Below, piece after piece: positions 37,816 through 47,364 of a stretch of 64,000 nt of DNA. Positions within the stretch are counted from its first letter, which is position 1, and the number at the start of each line of letters is the position of its first letter. The notes beneath the pieces were generated by a model. That model was given only the letters and a program-made list of their open reading frames with translations. It was not told where the DNA came from and did no database searches. Made by a program: the position numbers and the translations under genes. Origin of the DNA: Marinobacter sp. ATCH36 (GTDB taxonomy: Bacteria; Pseudomonadota; Gammaproteobacteria; Pseudomonadales; Oleiphilaceae); contig NZ_JAMJPL010000003.1 in NCBI RefSeq assembly GCF_023555055.1, forward strand, positions 248,001 to 312,000, read 5' to 3'.

Positions 37816-39408
37816 ATGCGACGCTGGAATGGCTGGGGCGATGACCAGTTCAACGTTGAGCTACCCGACAGTGGGCGTCAGTTCCTCGAAAAGCGCATCG
37901 GTAGCGCTACCCTGCTCAGCGACACTTCTCTTGAAGCTGCCTGTGCACAGGTACCTGCCAGCCGTTTGCCGGAACATGCAGCTGTGGTGACAATTGCAGA
38001 AGACCGGGTGCGTCATGCCCGTGGCCAGAGCCTGGCCGACTGGCTTGCCATGCGCAGCGGGGATTTCGGAGTATTTCCGGATGGCGTGGCTTATCCGGAA
38101 TCATCCCAAGACGTGGAAACACTGCTTCGCTATGCCGAAGAACATGGCATTGTAGTGATCCCTTATGGCGGCGGGACCAGCGTTGCAGGACACATCAATC
38201 CCGTTGTGAGCGATAAACCGGTACTGACGGTGGATATGGGGCGCATGAACCGGCTGATTGACCTCGATCGCGAAAGCCAGATCGCCACCTTCGGTTCCGG
38301 TACGCCCGGCCCGCTGGTGGAATCCCGGTTACGTGCGCTGGGATACACGCTCGGGCACTTTCCCCAGTCATTCGAGCTTTCCACCATTGGCGGCTGGGTA
38401 GCCAGCCGTTCCAGTGGCCAGCAGTCGCTCCGATATGGTCGCATAGAGCAGTTGTTTGCCGGTGGCCGGATTGAAACGTTAAAAGGCACGCTGGAGATCC
38501 CTACCGTGCCAGCCTCCAGTGCCGGCCCGGACATTCGCGAGATGATTCTGGGCTCTGAAGGCCGCATCGGTCTGATCACGGAGGTAAAAGTACGGGTCAC
38601 ACCCCTGCCCGCCCATGAAAGCTTTCACGTGGTGTTTTTCTCCAGCTGGGACGAAGCCCGCACCGCCTGCCGCAAACTGGTTCAAAACCGCACTCAGCTT
38701 TCCATGCTGCGCCTGAGCAACGGCACTGAAACCGAAACCCAACTTGCGCTGGCCGGTCATCCGGCGTTGATAGCAATGCTCGAATCCTATCTTTCACTGC
38801 GAGGGGTAAAAAACGGCAAATGCATGATGACCTTCGGCATCACTGGCAGCAAACGCCAGTGCAGCAATGCCCTGAAAGAAACCCGCGCCATCTGCAGTGA
38901 GCATGATGGAATATACACCGGTAAAAAACTGGGCGATAAATGGGCTGCCAAGCGCTTCACCATGCCTTATTTGCGAGAAGCCCTCTGGCGGATTGGCTAC
39001 GCAGTCGACACCCTGGAAACCGCCACCGATTGGGATAACGTCGACAAAATCTTGAGCCTGATTGAAGAAAACCTTCGTAACAAACTGAATAATAACAATG
39101 AATCAGTCCATGTATTTACACATCTTTCACATTTCTATACCCAGGGCTGCAGCATCTACACCACCTATGTGTTCCGCGTTGCCGACAGCTACGATGAAAC
39201 CCTGGCCCGCTGGAGGACCATGAAAGACAGCACCTCCGCCGTTATCGTCAACAACGGCGGCACCATCAGCCATCAACACGGTGTCGGCAAGGACCACGCG
39301 CCCTTCCTTGCAGTAGAGAAAGGCGAACTGGGCATGCTGGCCATCCGCTCCCTGTGCCAGACCTTTGATCCGGCGGGCCTGCTTAACCCTGAAACCCTGG
39401 TGGAATAA
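37816..39408 (+). CDS. FAD-dependent alkyl-DHAP-synthase-like enzyme (AGPS-like)
   Basis: A 530-residue FAD enzyme. The FAD-binding motif PYGGGTSVAGHINP (~116-129) is followed by STIGGWVASRSSGQQSLRYGRIEQL and GPDIREMILGSEGRIGLITEVKVRV, which follow the alkylglycerone-phosphate synthase (AGPS) pattern closely. The C-terminal ISHQHGVGKDHAP region contains H486 and H488 at the place of the AGPS histidine cluster. AGPS exchanges the acyl chain of acyl-DHAP for a fatty alcohol to make an ether bond. AAGG precedes ATG. It is the first gene of a tight three-gene operon with GlpD-like and FGGY-kinase-like proteins, which handle related glycerol phosphates. The reaction is inferred. Confidence 0.85.
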   Translation: MRRWNGWGDDQFNVELPDSGRQFLEKRIGSATLLSDTSLEAACAQVPASRLPEHAAVVTIAEDRVRHARGQSLADWLAMRSGDFGVFPDGVAYPESSQDVETLLRYAEEHGIVVIPYGGGTSVAGHINPVVSDKPVLTVDMGRMNRLIDLDRESQIATFGSGTPGPLVESRLRALGYTLGHFPQSFELSTIGGWVASRSSGQQSLRYGRIEQLFAGGRIETLKGTLEIPTVPASSAGPDIREMILGSEGRIGLITEVKVRVTPLPAHESFHVVFFSSWDEARTACRKLVQNRTQLSMLRLSNGTETETQLALAGHPALIAMLESYLSLRGVKNGKCMMTFGITGSKRQCSNALKETRAICSEHDGIYTGKKLGDKWAAKRFTMPYLREALWRIGYAVDTLETATDWDNVDKILSLIEENLRNKLNNNNESVHVFTHLSHFYTQGCSIYTTYVFRVADSYDETLARWRTMKDSTSAVIVNNGGTISHQHGVGKDHAPFLAVEKGELGMLAIRSLCQTFDPAGLLNPETLVE

Positions 39409-39410
39409 CC

Positions 39411-41033
39411 ATGTCTCTGACCCGAGCACAGAAGCTGGAACAGATCCAGAGCGGTAATTCGGCGTTCGACCTCGTGGTGATTGGCGGGGGTATCACAGGT
39501 GCCGGAGTTGCCCGCGAAGCGGCAGGCAGTGGCCTGCGTACGTTATTGCTAGAACAGAATGACTTCTCCTGGGGCACCTCCAGCCGATCCTCGAAAATGG
39601 TCCATGGTGGTCTGCGATACCTGGGCAGCGGCCAGTTCAGCCTCACCAGAGACGCGGTGCGGGAGCGTGACCGTCTGATGGCGGAGGCTCCGGGGTTGAT
39701 CGACCCTCTACGCTTTGTCATGCCCCACTACCGTAAACAGTTTCCCGGGCCCCGGCTGTTCCAGATTCTGTTGCGAGTTTACGACAAGATAGCGCGTAAA
39801 CCTTCCCGGCAGCGGCTCTCGCCGGCTGAAACCCTGCAGTGGGTACCGGGACTGGCAACTGACAATTTATTAGGCGCCAGCGGCTTTACCGACGCGGTCA
39901 CAGACGATTCCAGACTGGTGCAACGGGTGATTGAGGAGGCTGAGGCCGATAGAGCTCTGTGCCTGAATTACCTTCACGTAGAGGATATTATTCGTGACCG
40001 CGACAGTGGCGCTGTCTCTGGCGTCCGGCTTCGCGACACCGGTACCGGAGAAGAGTCATTTAGCGTTAATACCCGGCTGGTGATTAATGCCACGGGCGCC
40101 TGGGCGCGCCAATTCCAGCAGGCAGATGTTGATAACACCCGCATACGTCCCCTCAGAGGCAGCCACCTGGTTCTTCCCTTCAGCCGCCTGCCTGTTTCCT
40201 GTTCTGTCTCATTGTTTCATCCCGAGGACCGGCGCCCGGTATTCGCCTTTCCCTGGCAGGGCACTACCGTGCTGGGCACCACCGACCTGGATCATGAAGA
40301 CAGCCTTGCCCGCGAACCCGCGATCACCCGCACAGAAATGGATTACCTGTTGCAGATCGCGGCAACCCTGTTTCCTTCCAGTGCCATTACCGAGCGCGAC
40401 ATCATTGCAACCTGGGCCGGTGTGCGGCCAGTGGTAAGCGCACGGAGTACGAAAGCAAAGAGTACAGACGCAAAGCCCGTGAAGCCTTCAAAGGAAAACC
40501 GTGAGCACGTCACCTGGTCGGACAACGGACTGATCAGTATTGCCGGTGGAAAACTCACCACCTTCCGGCTGATCGCCCGGGAGGTACTGGCGCGCGCGCA
40601 AAACCTCGTACCAGGCTTCAAGCTCAGAAAAAACGAGGCGCGCGTTTTCTCACCACCAGCGGAGCTTGAGCGGCCGCCGAGTATCGGCCATCAAAATTGG
40701 GAACGCCTGCAAGGCTTCTATGGGCCCTCATTGAGCCAGGTGCTGGCTGCCGGCTCCCACAGCACCATAGCCCCGTCGGACACATTGTGGGCGGAGCTGG
40801 CCTGGGCTGCGGGCCACACCGGCGTTGTCCATCTGGACGATTTGTTACTCCGGCGCACGCGACTTGGCCTGATTCTACCGTCGGGAGGAGAGTCACTGAT
40901 GCCAGAAATACGAACGCTATGCCAACCCATCCTGGGCTGGGACAACAGCACCTGGGATCGTGAGCAGGTGCGGTATCTTGGAATTAGGCATTCCAGCTAT
41001 TCGCTCCCCGTAAACGGCAGCAAGGCGAGATGA
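39411..41033 (+). CDS. FAD-dependent glycerol-3-phosphate dehydrogenase-like protein
   Basis: A 540-residue flavoprotein related to GlpD/GlpA. FAD fold [14 protein letters not shown] (~24-37) is followed by [19 protein letters not shown] (~53-72), the conserved GlpD sequence, and [13 protein letters not shown] (~283-295). Members oxidise sn-glycerol-3-phosphate to dihydroxyacetone phosphate and pass electrons to quinone. It begins 2 bp after the AGPS-like gene and overlaps the kinase gene by 4 bp. In that setting it may make DHAP for the AGPS-like enzyme, or it may act on an alkylated glycerol phosphate; this is inference. Confidence 0.9.
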   Translation: MSLTRAQKLEQIQSGNSAFDLVVIGGGITGAGVAREAAGSGLRTLLLEQNDFSWGTSSRSSKMVHGGLRYLGSGQFSLTRDAVRERDRLMAEAPGLIDPLRFVMPHYRKQFPGPRLFQILLRVYDKIARKPSRQRLSPAETLQWVPGLATDNLLGASGFTDAVTDDSRLVQRVIEEAEADRALCLNYLHVEDIIRDRDSGAVSGVRLRDTGTGEESFSVNTRLVINATGAWARQFQQADVDNTRIRPLRGSHLVLPFSRLPVSCSVSLFHPEDRRPVFAFPWQGTTVLGTTDLDHEDSLAREPAITRTEMDYLLQIAATLFPSSAITERDIIATWAGVRPVVSARSTKAKSTDAKPVKPSKENREHVTWSDNGLISIAGGKLTTFRLIAREVLARAQNLVPGFKLRKNEARVFSPPAELERPPSIGHQNWERLQGFYGPSLSQVLAAGSHSTIAPSDTLWAELAWAAGHTGVVHLDDLLLRRTRLGLILPSGGESLMPEIRTLCQPILGWDNSTWDREQVRYLGIRHSSYSLPVNGSKAR

Positions 41034-42592
41034 GCCCGGAAAAACCGCTGATTCTGGCCATCGACAACGGCACACAGAGCGTTCGCGCCCTGCTGTTTGA
41101 CGCTCATGGAAACCTGGTGGCCAAAGGCAAGCAGAACATTGAACCCTATTATTCCGAACAGCCCGGCTGGGCCGAACAACACCCGGAGTATTTCTGGGAG
41201 TCCCTGGGCGACGCATGCCGGCGGTTGTGGGAGAGTTCAACTGCTGACCCGGGCCGGGTAGCCGGTGTCACCGTAACGACCCAGCGTGGAACGGTGATCA
41301 ATCTTGACAGCAATGGCAAACCCCTGAGGCCGGCCATCATCTGGCTGGACCAACGCCATGCCAAAGTTGACGGGCCCGTGCCAGGCCCCTGGGGATGGCT
41401 CTTCAAACTCCTCCGCCTGGAACCTACGGTTGACCGTTTTCGCGAGAAAACCCAGGCCAACTGGATCGCCCAGAACCAGCCTGAAATCTGGGCTGATACG
41501 AGTCATTTCCTGCTACTTTCCGGTTACCTGAATTATCGTCTGACCGGCCGCTTCCGCGATTCGACAGGCAGCCAGGTGGGCTACATTCCCTTTGACTTCA
41601 AGCGCCACCGCTGGGCAGGCAAGCGTGATTTCAAGTGGCAGACCATGCCGGTCAAGCCCGAGATGCTGCCGGAACTGGTCCAACCCGGCGACCGAATCGG
41701 CGAGCTGACGGCTGATGCCGCCGCTCACCTCGGCCTCCCTGCATCCTTGCCGGTAATTGCCGCAGCGTCAGACAAGGCCTGTGAAATCCTTGGGTCCGGC
41801 GGTCTGACTCCAGATATTGGTTGTATGAGCTATGGCACTACAGCCACCATCAACACCACCAATAAGCGCTATATCGAGCCTGTACGGATGATGCCGCCCT
41901 ATCCGTCCGCCCTGCCCGGGCACTATTCCACGGAAGTCATGATCTACCGGGGCTTCTGGATGGTCAGCTGGTTCAAACGGGAGTTCGGCCTGAGGGAGCA
42001 GAAACTGGCTGAACAAAGAGGCATAGAGCCAGAGGTGCTATTCGATGAGCTGGTTCGTGCCGTGCCGCCCGGTTCCATGGGCCTTATGCTGCAACCTTAC
42101 TGGTCACCCGGGGTACGCCAGCCCGGTCCCGAGGCGAAAGGCTCCATCATCGGCTTTGGTGATGTACACACCCGTTCCCACATTTATCGTGCCATCCTGG
42201 AGGGGCTTGCCTACGCACTGCGTGAAGGTAAAGAGCGCATTGAAAAACGTAGCGGCGTTCCTATCCGCAAATTGAGAGTAGCCGGGGGCGGTTCCCAGAG
42301 CGACGCGGCCATGCAGCTGACTGCAGACGTATTCGGGTTACCCGCCGAACGCCCCCATACCTACGAAACGTCCGGTCTGGGTGCGGCCATCGACGCTGCT
42401 GTGGGGCTTGGCCTGCATGCGGATTTTGAAACCGCGGTTGGGGCTATGACCCGCGTCGGTGACGTATTTTACCCGGAGGAAAAGGCCCAGAAGCTGTATG
42501 AGCGGCTCTATCGGGAGGTATACCTGAAGATGTATCCGCAGCTGCAGCCCCTGTACCGAAAAATAAGAGACATCACCGGTTATCCCGAATAA
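41030..42592 (+). CDS. FGGY-family carbohydrate kinase (glycerol-kinase-like)
   Basis: A 520-residue kinase of the FGGY family. Phosphate-binding [16 protein letters not shown] (~11-26) opens the N-terminal domain; YGTTATI and [24 protein letters not shown] (~417-440) are the C-terminal ATP-site signature. ATGA overlap with the GlpD-like gene couples translation. Family members phosphorylate glycerol, xylulose, erythritol and other polyols, so the substrate is not certain; glycerol or an alkylglycerol fits the operon best. Confidence 0.87.
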   Translation: MSPEKPLILAIDNGTQSVRALLFDAHGNLVAKGKQNIEPYYSEQPGWAEQHPEYFWESLGDACRRLWESSTADPGRVAGVTVTTQRGTVINLDSNGKPLRPAIIWLDQRHAKVDGPVPGPWGWLFKLLRLEPTVDRFREKTQANWIAQNQPEIWADTSHFLLLSGYLNYRLTGRFRDSTGSQVGYIPFDFKRHRWAGKRDFKWQTMPVKPEMLPELVQPGDRIGELTADAAAHLGLPASLPVIAAASDKACEILGSGGLTPDIGCMSYGTTATINTTNKRYIEPVRMMPPYPSALPGHYSTEVMIYRGFWMVSWFKREFGLREQKLAEQRGIEPEVLFDELVRAVPPGSMGLMLQPYWSPGVRQPGPEAKGSIIGFGDVHTRSHIYRAILEGLAYALREGKERIEKRSGVPIRKLRVAGGGSQSDAAMQLTADVFGLPAERPHTYETSGLGAAIDAAVGLGLHADFETAVGAMTRVGDVFYPEEKAQKLYERLYREVYLKMYPQLQPLYRKIRDITGYPE

Positions 42593-42700
42593 CACGGGCA
42601 GTCCAACTATCGCTTGAATTTAATCGCCAGTCCGGTAAAACTCTGATCCTGCGACCATAACAATTCTCTGGTTTCACACCAGTGCATCAAGGCATACTCG

Positions 42701-43543
42701 ATGTCCGCCGTAGACTACCTGATACCCTATGATTTCTCGCCAGTGACCATACTCGGCTTCGTGCTCGTGCTGGGTTTCTATGGGTACGGGCTTTTGGCGA
42801 TGCCAGAGGCAGATCGGCCAGGTAGTGGACGAATACTGGTCTTTGTTGTCGGGGTCATGATTTGCTACGGCGTTATGCAGACCCGGTTCGACTACTACTC
42901 CCAGTACATGTTTTTCGTTCACCGGGGCCAGCACCTGATCCTTCATCATCTGGGTCCATTTCTGATCGCACTGTCCAACCCACTGCCGGTGATGCGCTTT
43001 CTTTACAGCCGAATCAAGCCTGGTATCAGGCAGGCACTGACGCCTCTGGGATGGATATACCGGTTTTTACAGCACCCGGCCATTGCATCCTTCCTGTTTG
43101 TCGGCCTGATTTACTTCTGGCTGTGGCCGCCTATTCACTTCGACGCCATGCTAAGCCGTGATCTTTACTGGATCATGAACTGGAGCATGCTACTGGACGG
43201 ACTGCTGTTCTGGTGGCTTATCTTTGACCCCCGGTCACCGGTTGTCAGCGATGCGCTTGGCTATGGCAAACGCATCCTGCTACTGGCGCTGGTAGCGCTT
43301 CCCCAAATGGTCCTGGGAGCCACAATCGTGTTTTCCAGGGGCATGGTTTACGACGTCTATGAAGTCTGCGGCCGCGCCTGGCCAATGCCACCGGAAACGG
43401 ATCAGCTGCTGGGCGGGCTGCTTACCTGGATTCCACCCGCCATGATGAGCATTCTCGGCATACTGATCATCCTTCGCCGCGCCATGCGTGAAGACGGGAA
43501 GCTATCCCCCTATTCCGAAAAACTGGAGGCCACCCACCCATGA
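42701..43543 (+). CDS. CtaG-type cytochrome c oxidase assembly protein (Caa3_CtaG)
   Basis: A 280-residue integral membrane protein with about seven helices, with conserved histidines in FVHRGQHLILHHLGPFLIALSNPLP (~72-97). The pattern matches the Caa3_CtaG family, which acts in assembling copper-containing terminal oxidases. It overlaps the SCO gene by 4 bp. No oxidase subunit genes are in the window. AAGG lies before ATG 42701. Confidence 0.88.
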   Translation: MSAVDYLIPYDFSPVTILGFVLVLGFYGYGLLAMPEADRPGSGRILVFVVGVMICYGVMQTRFDYYSQYMFFVHRGQHLILHHLGPFLIALSNPLPVMRFLYSRIKPGIRQALTPLGWIYRFLQHPAIASFLFVGLIYFWLWPPIHFDAMLSRDLYWIMNWSMLLDGLLFWWLIFDPRSPVVSDALGYGKRILLLALVALPQMVLGATIVFSRGMVYDVYEVCGRAWPMPPETDQLLGGLLTWIPPAMMSILGILIILRRAMREDGKLSPYSEKLEATHP

Positions 43544-44163
43544 GCATCCTGCGCCGATCACGCTTTCTTAACCGACTGTCAATCATCGCTGTGATGACAT
43601 CATCGGCCATACTGGCGGGCTGTTTCGGCGATGACGAGTCCTGGCGTGGCAAGGACATTAGCGGTCTGATGCCGGAACTGGCCTTCGAGCTGACGGACAC
43701 ATCCGGCGACACCCTGACCGCTGATGACACCGCCGGCGAAATCCGCATGGTGTTCTTCGGCTTCACCTCCTGCCCTGACGTCTGCCCGGCAACGCTTCAG
43801 AAGCTTTCTCGTGCTGTGAAAGACATGCCCGGCGAGTTACAGGAAGACACCCGCATTGTCTTCGTCAGCGTGGACCCAAAGCGGGACACTCCGGAGCGTA
43901 TCGCCAGTTACGTGGATTTCTTCAGTGACAGAGCCATTGGCCTGACCGGCGAAGAAAAGGCACTGCGGGAGCTGAGCAAGCGTTATCGCACCACCTTCGG
44001 TTACGATGACCCGGATGAGGAAGGCAACTACAACGTTTCCCACAGCGGAGCGGTCTATGTGTTCGACCGCGAGGGAGACGCTCGCCTCCTGTTCAGGCCT
44101 GACCTGAGCATTGAGGACATCCGCGCTGACCTGGTTGCGTTAGCCGAGGAAAGTGGTATCTAA
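43540..44163 (+). CDS. SCO1/SenC-family copper chaperone, lipoprotein
   Basis: A 207-residue thioredoxin-fold protein that delivers copper to the CuA centre of cytochrome oxidase. The copper ligands are present: C78 and C82 (FTSCPDVCPATL) and H168 (VSHSGAVYVF). A lipobox near residues 25-28 (LAGC, lipidated C28) anchors it in the membrane facing the periplasm. The start overlaps the ctaG stop by 4 bp (ATGA), so the two are cotranslated and probably act together. Confidence 0.92.
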   Translation: MSILRRSRFLNRLSIIAVMTSSAILAGCFGDDESWRGKDISGLMPELAFELTDTSGDTLTADDTAGEIRMVFFGFTSCPDVCPATLQKLSRAVKDMPGELQEDTRIVFVSVDPKRDTPERIASYVDFFSDRAIGLTGEEKALRELSKRYRTTFGYDDPDEEGNYNVSHSGAVYVFDREGDARLLFRPDLSIEDIRADLVALAEESGI

Positions 44164-44301
44164 GTTGTCGGTCCTGGCCCAGCCAATGTCTTGGTCCACA
44201 AAACGCCCAAGCAGGCGTTCCGGTACGAACACAACGGCGGCTCGCCCGCCGCGATGAGGTGTGGATAGCAACTGGGGTAATCCGGGGAACTGTGGCTTCA
44301 T
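44140..44301 (-). CDS. Possible 53-residue basic protein
   Basis: An ATG at 44301 has AGGAG eight bases upstream, the strongest ribosome site in this gap, and opens a frame of 53 codons ending at 44140. The product is basic and proline/arginine-rich at its start (KPQFPGLPQLLSTPHRGGRA) and has no known family. It overlaps the convergent SCO gene by 24 bp at the stop. It could equally be a chance frame; the ribosome site is the only positive evidence. Confidence 0.35.
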   Translation of the reverse strand: MKPQFPGLPQLLSTPHRGGRAAVVFVPERLLGRFVDQDIGWARTDNLDTTFLG

Positions 44302-44360
44302 GAGCAATGCTCCTGATAGAGCTGACTGACGTTTGCTTGAGTATAGTCGGGTTTGGTCGG

Positions 44361-45665
44361 TCAATTTCCCATTTTACCGGGCAGATAGGTGACAATTTCC
44401 GGGAAAATGGTGATCAGGAACACTCCGGCCAGCAGCAGCAGAAAATAAGGCAACGCGGCCATCGCAATCCGGATAATGTTGTCACCGGTAAGCCCCTGGA
44501 TCACAAACAGGTTGAACCCCACCGGAGGCGTTATCTGGCTCATTTCCACCACGATCACCAGGTAGATTCCAAACCACATCAGGTCGATCCCGGCGGCTTG
44601 CACCATCGGCAGGATCACCGATGTCGTCAGCACCACAACGGAAATACCATCGAGAAAGCAGCCCAGAAGAATGAAGAACGCCGTCAGTGCCAGGAGCAGC
44701 ATGTAGGGAGACAATTCCAGTGTATTGATCCAGGCTGCCAGGTCCCGGGGAATGCCGGTAAAACCCATGGATACAGTCAGAAAATGGGCGCCAACGAGAA
44801 TGAAAGCGATCATGGTGGAGGTTTTCACCGTGCCCATCAGGGCTTCCATACAGTTGGCCCTGCTCAGGGAACCGCCACGCCAGGACAGCAGGTGCGCCAG
44901 GGCAACACCGACCGCAGCCGATTCGGTTGGTGACGCCAGCCCGGCATAGATAGATCCGATGATACCGACAATGAGCAACACCACCGGAATCAGTGGCTTG
45001 CTGCGGCGAAACTTCTCTGCCAGCGGCAAGGATTCTTCTTCATCAGTCGGCACGCCGGAGGGATTCATCCTCGACCATATACCGACATAGCCAGCGAACA
45101 ACACCATTAACAGCAGGCCCGGCAGAATGCCGGCCACGAATAGCCTGGCAATGGATTGCTCAGTGGCAACGCCGTACACAATGAGGATTATCGACGGGGG
45201 AATCAGCAGGCCGAGGGTGGCTGAACCGGCAAGAGTTCCCAGGACCTGCTTGCGATCATAGCCTCGCTGGGTGAGCTCCGGTATTGACATTTTTCCGATG
45301 GTTGCCGCGGTCGCCGCCGACGAACCGGAAATTGCAGCAAAGATTCCACAACCGATAATGTTGGTATGAAGAAGTCGGCCCGGAATGCGACCAACCCACG
45401 GGGCAATACCGTTGAACATTTCCTCCGAGAGCCGGGAACGAAAAAGCACCTCGCCCATCCAGATAAACATGGGCAGCGCTGCCAGCTCCCAGGACGCGCT
45501 GGCCCCGTAAAACGAGGTTGACAGGCTCTGGCCTATCGGAATGTTGCTAAGGAAATGCAGTGCCGCCAGGCCAGTTGCGGTCAGAGCAAAGGCTACCCAT
45601 AGCCCTGCTGCAAGCAAAATCAAGAGCCCGATCAGGAGCGCCAGGCTCATCCAGATCATGTCCAT
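44361..45665 (-). CDS. TRAP transporter large permease (DctM family)
   Basis: Large membrane subunit of a tripartite ATP-independent periplasmic transporter, 434 residues with about twelve hydrophobic helices. Family sequences include GCGIFAAISGSSAATAATIGKMSIPEL and GSATLGLLIPPSIILIVYG. It moves an organic acid in with sodium or protons. It lies 4 bp after the small permease gene, and the substrate-binding gene is upstream in the same direction, so the three form one transport system (PQM order). The substrate is not predictable by eye. Confidence 0.93.
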   Translation of the reverse strand: MDMIWMSLALLIGLLILLAAGLWVAFALTATGLAALHFLSNIPIGQSLSTSFYGASASWELAALPMFIWMGEVLFRSRLSEEMFNGIAPWVGRIPGRLLHTNIIGCGIFAAISGSSAATAATIGKMSIPELTQRGYDRKQVLGTLAGSATLGLLIPPSIILIVYGVATEQSIARLFVAGILPGLLLMVLFAGYVGIWSRMNPSGVPTDEEESLPLAEKFRRSKPLIPVVLLIVGIIGSIYAGLASPTESAAVGVALAHLLSWRGGSLSRANCMEALMGTVKTSTMIAFILVGAHFLTVSMGFTGIPRDLAAWINTLELSPYMLLLALTAFFILLGCFLDGISVVVLTTSVILPMVQAAGIDLMWFGIYLVIVVEMSQITPPVGFNLFVIQGLTGDNIIRIAMAALPYFLLLLAGVFLITIFPEIVTYLPGKMGN

Positions 45666-45669
45666 GGTT

Positions 45670-46209
45670 TTACTCCATCGGGGCCTGGTCTTTGATATGG
45701 GTAATGCGACCAGTGATCAGCCCGACCAATACATCGAGCAAGGCAACCAGAAGCCAGATGAGCCCGACCACCATTACTGCTTGCGGGAACCAGAGGGGAA
45801 CCGGAACCATGCCAATGGAGAGATCGCCATAGTCATAGCTGTCATAGGCCAGCAGAATACAGTACCAGGTGGCGAATCCGGTGATCGCCAAAGCGGTTAC
45901 TGTCACCAGAACGTCCAGGGCTTTCTGAATACTCCCCGGAAGTGCCCTGTGCAGAAGGTCAACCCGGATATGCCCGCCCACCATCAGTGTGTAGGCCAGC
46001 CCGGTGAAGGTGGCCCCGAGCAACAGAAAACCCGCCAGTTCCGCCAGACCCGGTATCTGCAGGCCCAGAGATTTCATTCCCAGAGCCTGCAGGGCTTCGT
46101 CGAGAACTCGTCCGGACACCTGGAGCACCACCATAGCCATGATCGCTGCAAGCTGCAGTGCCGAGAGGTACCCGCCGAACCGGTACAGAGAGTCCAGAAA
46201 CCTGCGCAT
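45670..46209 (-). CDS. TRAP transporter small permease (DctQ family)
   Basis: A 179-residue small membrane subunit with four hydrophobic helices, starting after a short cytoplasmic N-terminus, and containing the DctQ-type region FTGLAYTLMVGGHIRVDLLHRALPG (~67-91). It would pair with the large permease encoded 4 bp downstream and with the binding protein encoded 38 bp upstream. The substrate is set by the binding protein. Confidence 0.9.
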   Translation of the reverse strand: MRRFLDSLYRFGGYLSALQLAAIMAMVVLQVSGRVLDEALQALGMKSLGLQIPGLAELAGFLLLGATFTGLAYTLMVGGHIRVDLLHRALPGSIQKALDVLVTVTALAITGFATWYCILLAYDSYDYGDLSIGMVPVPLWFPQAVMVVGLIWLLVALLDVLVGLITGRITHIKDQAPME

Positions 46210-46247
46210 GGATATTCTCCGGGTTGTTTTGCCTGTCTATCCGAAGA

Positions 46248-47222
46248 CTAGCGGGCGCGATAGGCTTCCAGCAGCTCCTTACCGTCATCACCGGCACGCT
46301 CCAGCCATTCCTGCTCCATCGCCGCACCAACTTCCTTGAGGCGTTCAACCAGTGCATCGCTGGGTTCGGACACGATAATGCCGTTTTCTTCCATGATTTT
46401 GATCTTGGCGTCGGTCTCGGCCTTGCTGGCTTCCCATCCCCGCTTCTCGGCTTCAGCAGCGGCCGTATCAATCGCTTTTTGAGCAGACTCAGAAAGCGCG
46501 TCGAAACTCTTGGCGTTGACGATAACCATGTTTTTCGGCAACCACAGTTGAGCATGGTTGAAGTGGCTCAGATAATCCCATGCCCTCGTATTGGCCCCGG
46601 TTGACGGGGATGTGATCATAGCGTCGACTCGACCGGTGCCAAACGCCACCGGAATATCCGGCACTTCGACCTGAGTCGGGACAGCATCGAAGAGTTCGGC
46701 CAGGCGTTCGCTCGATTTGTTGTAGGCGCGCATCTTCACACCCTGGAGTTCGTCGCCGGTTTCCACCGGGAACTCCGTATAAATACCCTGCGGCGGCCAG
46801 GGCACTGCAAATAGCAGCTTCAGGCGCTGGCCTTCAAGACGCTCTGCAAGGATATCCCGGGACGCCTGCCAGAGTTCCCAGGCTTCATCGTAGTCGCTGG
46901 CCAGATAGGGAACCGAATCCGCCTCGAACAGCGGATCCTCATTTGCCAGTCGCGACATGATCAGCTCGCCGATGGGTACAAGGCCACGGCGAACAGAGTT
47001 CTTGATTTCAGGATGTTTGATAAGGGACCCGCTGCTGTGAACCGTAATGTTGAGTTCACCATTGGTGGCCTCTTTCACATCTTCAGCAAATTCGCGAATA
47101 TTGACCGTGTGGAAGTTGGAATCACCGTAAGGCGTTGGCATATCCCAGTTCGTCTCTGCCTGGGCATTACCGATGACCGCGCAGAGAATAAATGCAGCCA
47201 GGTGCTTGGTGTTTATAGTCAT
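46248..47222 (-). CDS. TRAP transporter substrate-binding protein (DctP family)
   Basis: A periplasmic binding protein of 324 residues. The signal peptide is short (KHLAAFILCAVIGNAQA, cleavage ~22). The mature sequence includes the family-typical HSSGSLIKHPEIKNSVRRGLVPIGEL and GVKMRAYNKSSERLAELFDAVPTQVEVPDI, with an arginine that usually binds a carboxylate. The start at ATG 47222 is certain from a GGAGG-type site just before; an upstream extension to 47333 lacks one. It is first in the TRAP operon. Confidence 0.9.
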   Translation of the reverse strand: MTINTKHLAAFILCAVIGNAQAETNWDMPTPYGDSNFHTVNIREFAEDVKEATNGELNITVHSSGSLIKHPEIKNSVRRGLVPIGELIMSRLANEDPLFEADSVPYLASDYDEAWELWQASRDILAERLEGQRLKLLFAVPWPPQGIYTEFPVETGDELQGVKMRAYNKSSERLAELFDAVPTQVEVPDIPVAFGTGRVDAMITSPSTGANTRAWDYLSHFNHAQLWLPKNMVIVNAKSFDALSESAQKAIDTAAAEAEKRGWEASKAETDAKIKIMEENGIIVSEPSDALVERLKEVGAAMEQEWLERAGDDGKELLEAYRAR

Positions 47223-47364
47223 GTCCCCTCCTTTTGGCACCGGAAAATTTCGATCCAGGCCATGCGATTTTGTTTCACCCGCCGACGGCCATGCAGCATG
47301 ACTCGTCGGCGGATGTTGCGTTTCCCACTGCAATTAAACGCATTTGAGCACGGGCCCGGAACAC

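Noticed and set aside
47223..47333. Extended N-terminus of the TRAP binding protein
   Set aside because: It would place a hydrophilic leader before a clear signal peptide, while ATG 47222 has a very strong ribosome site.
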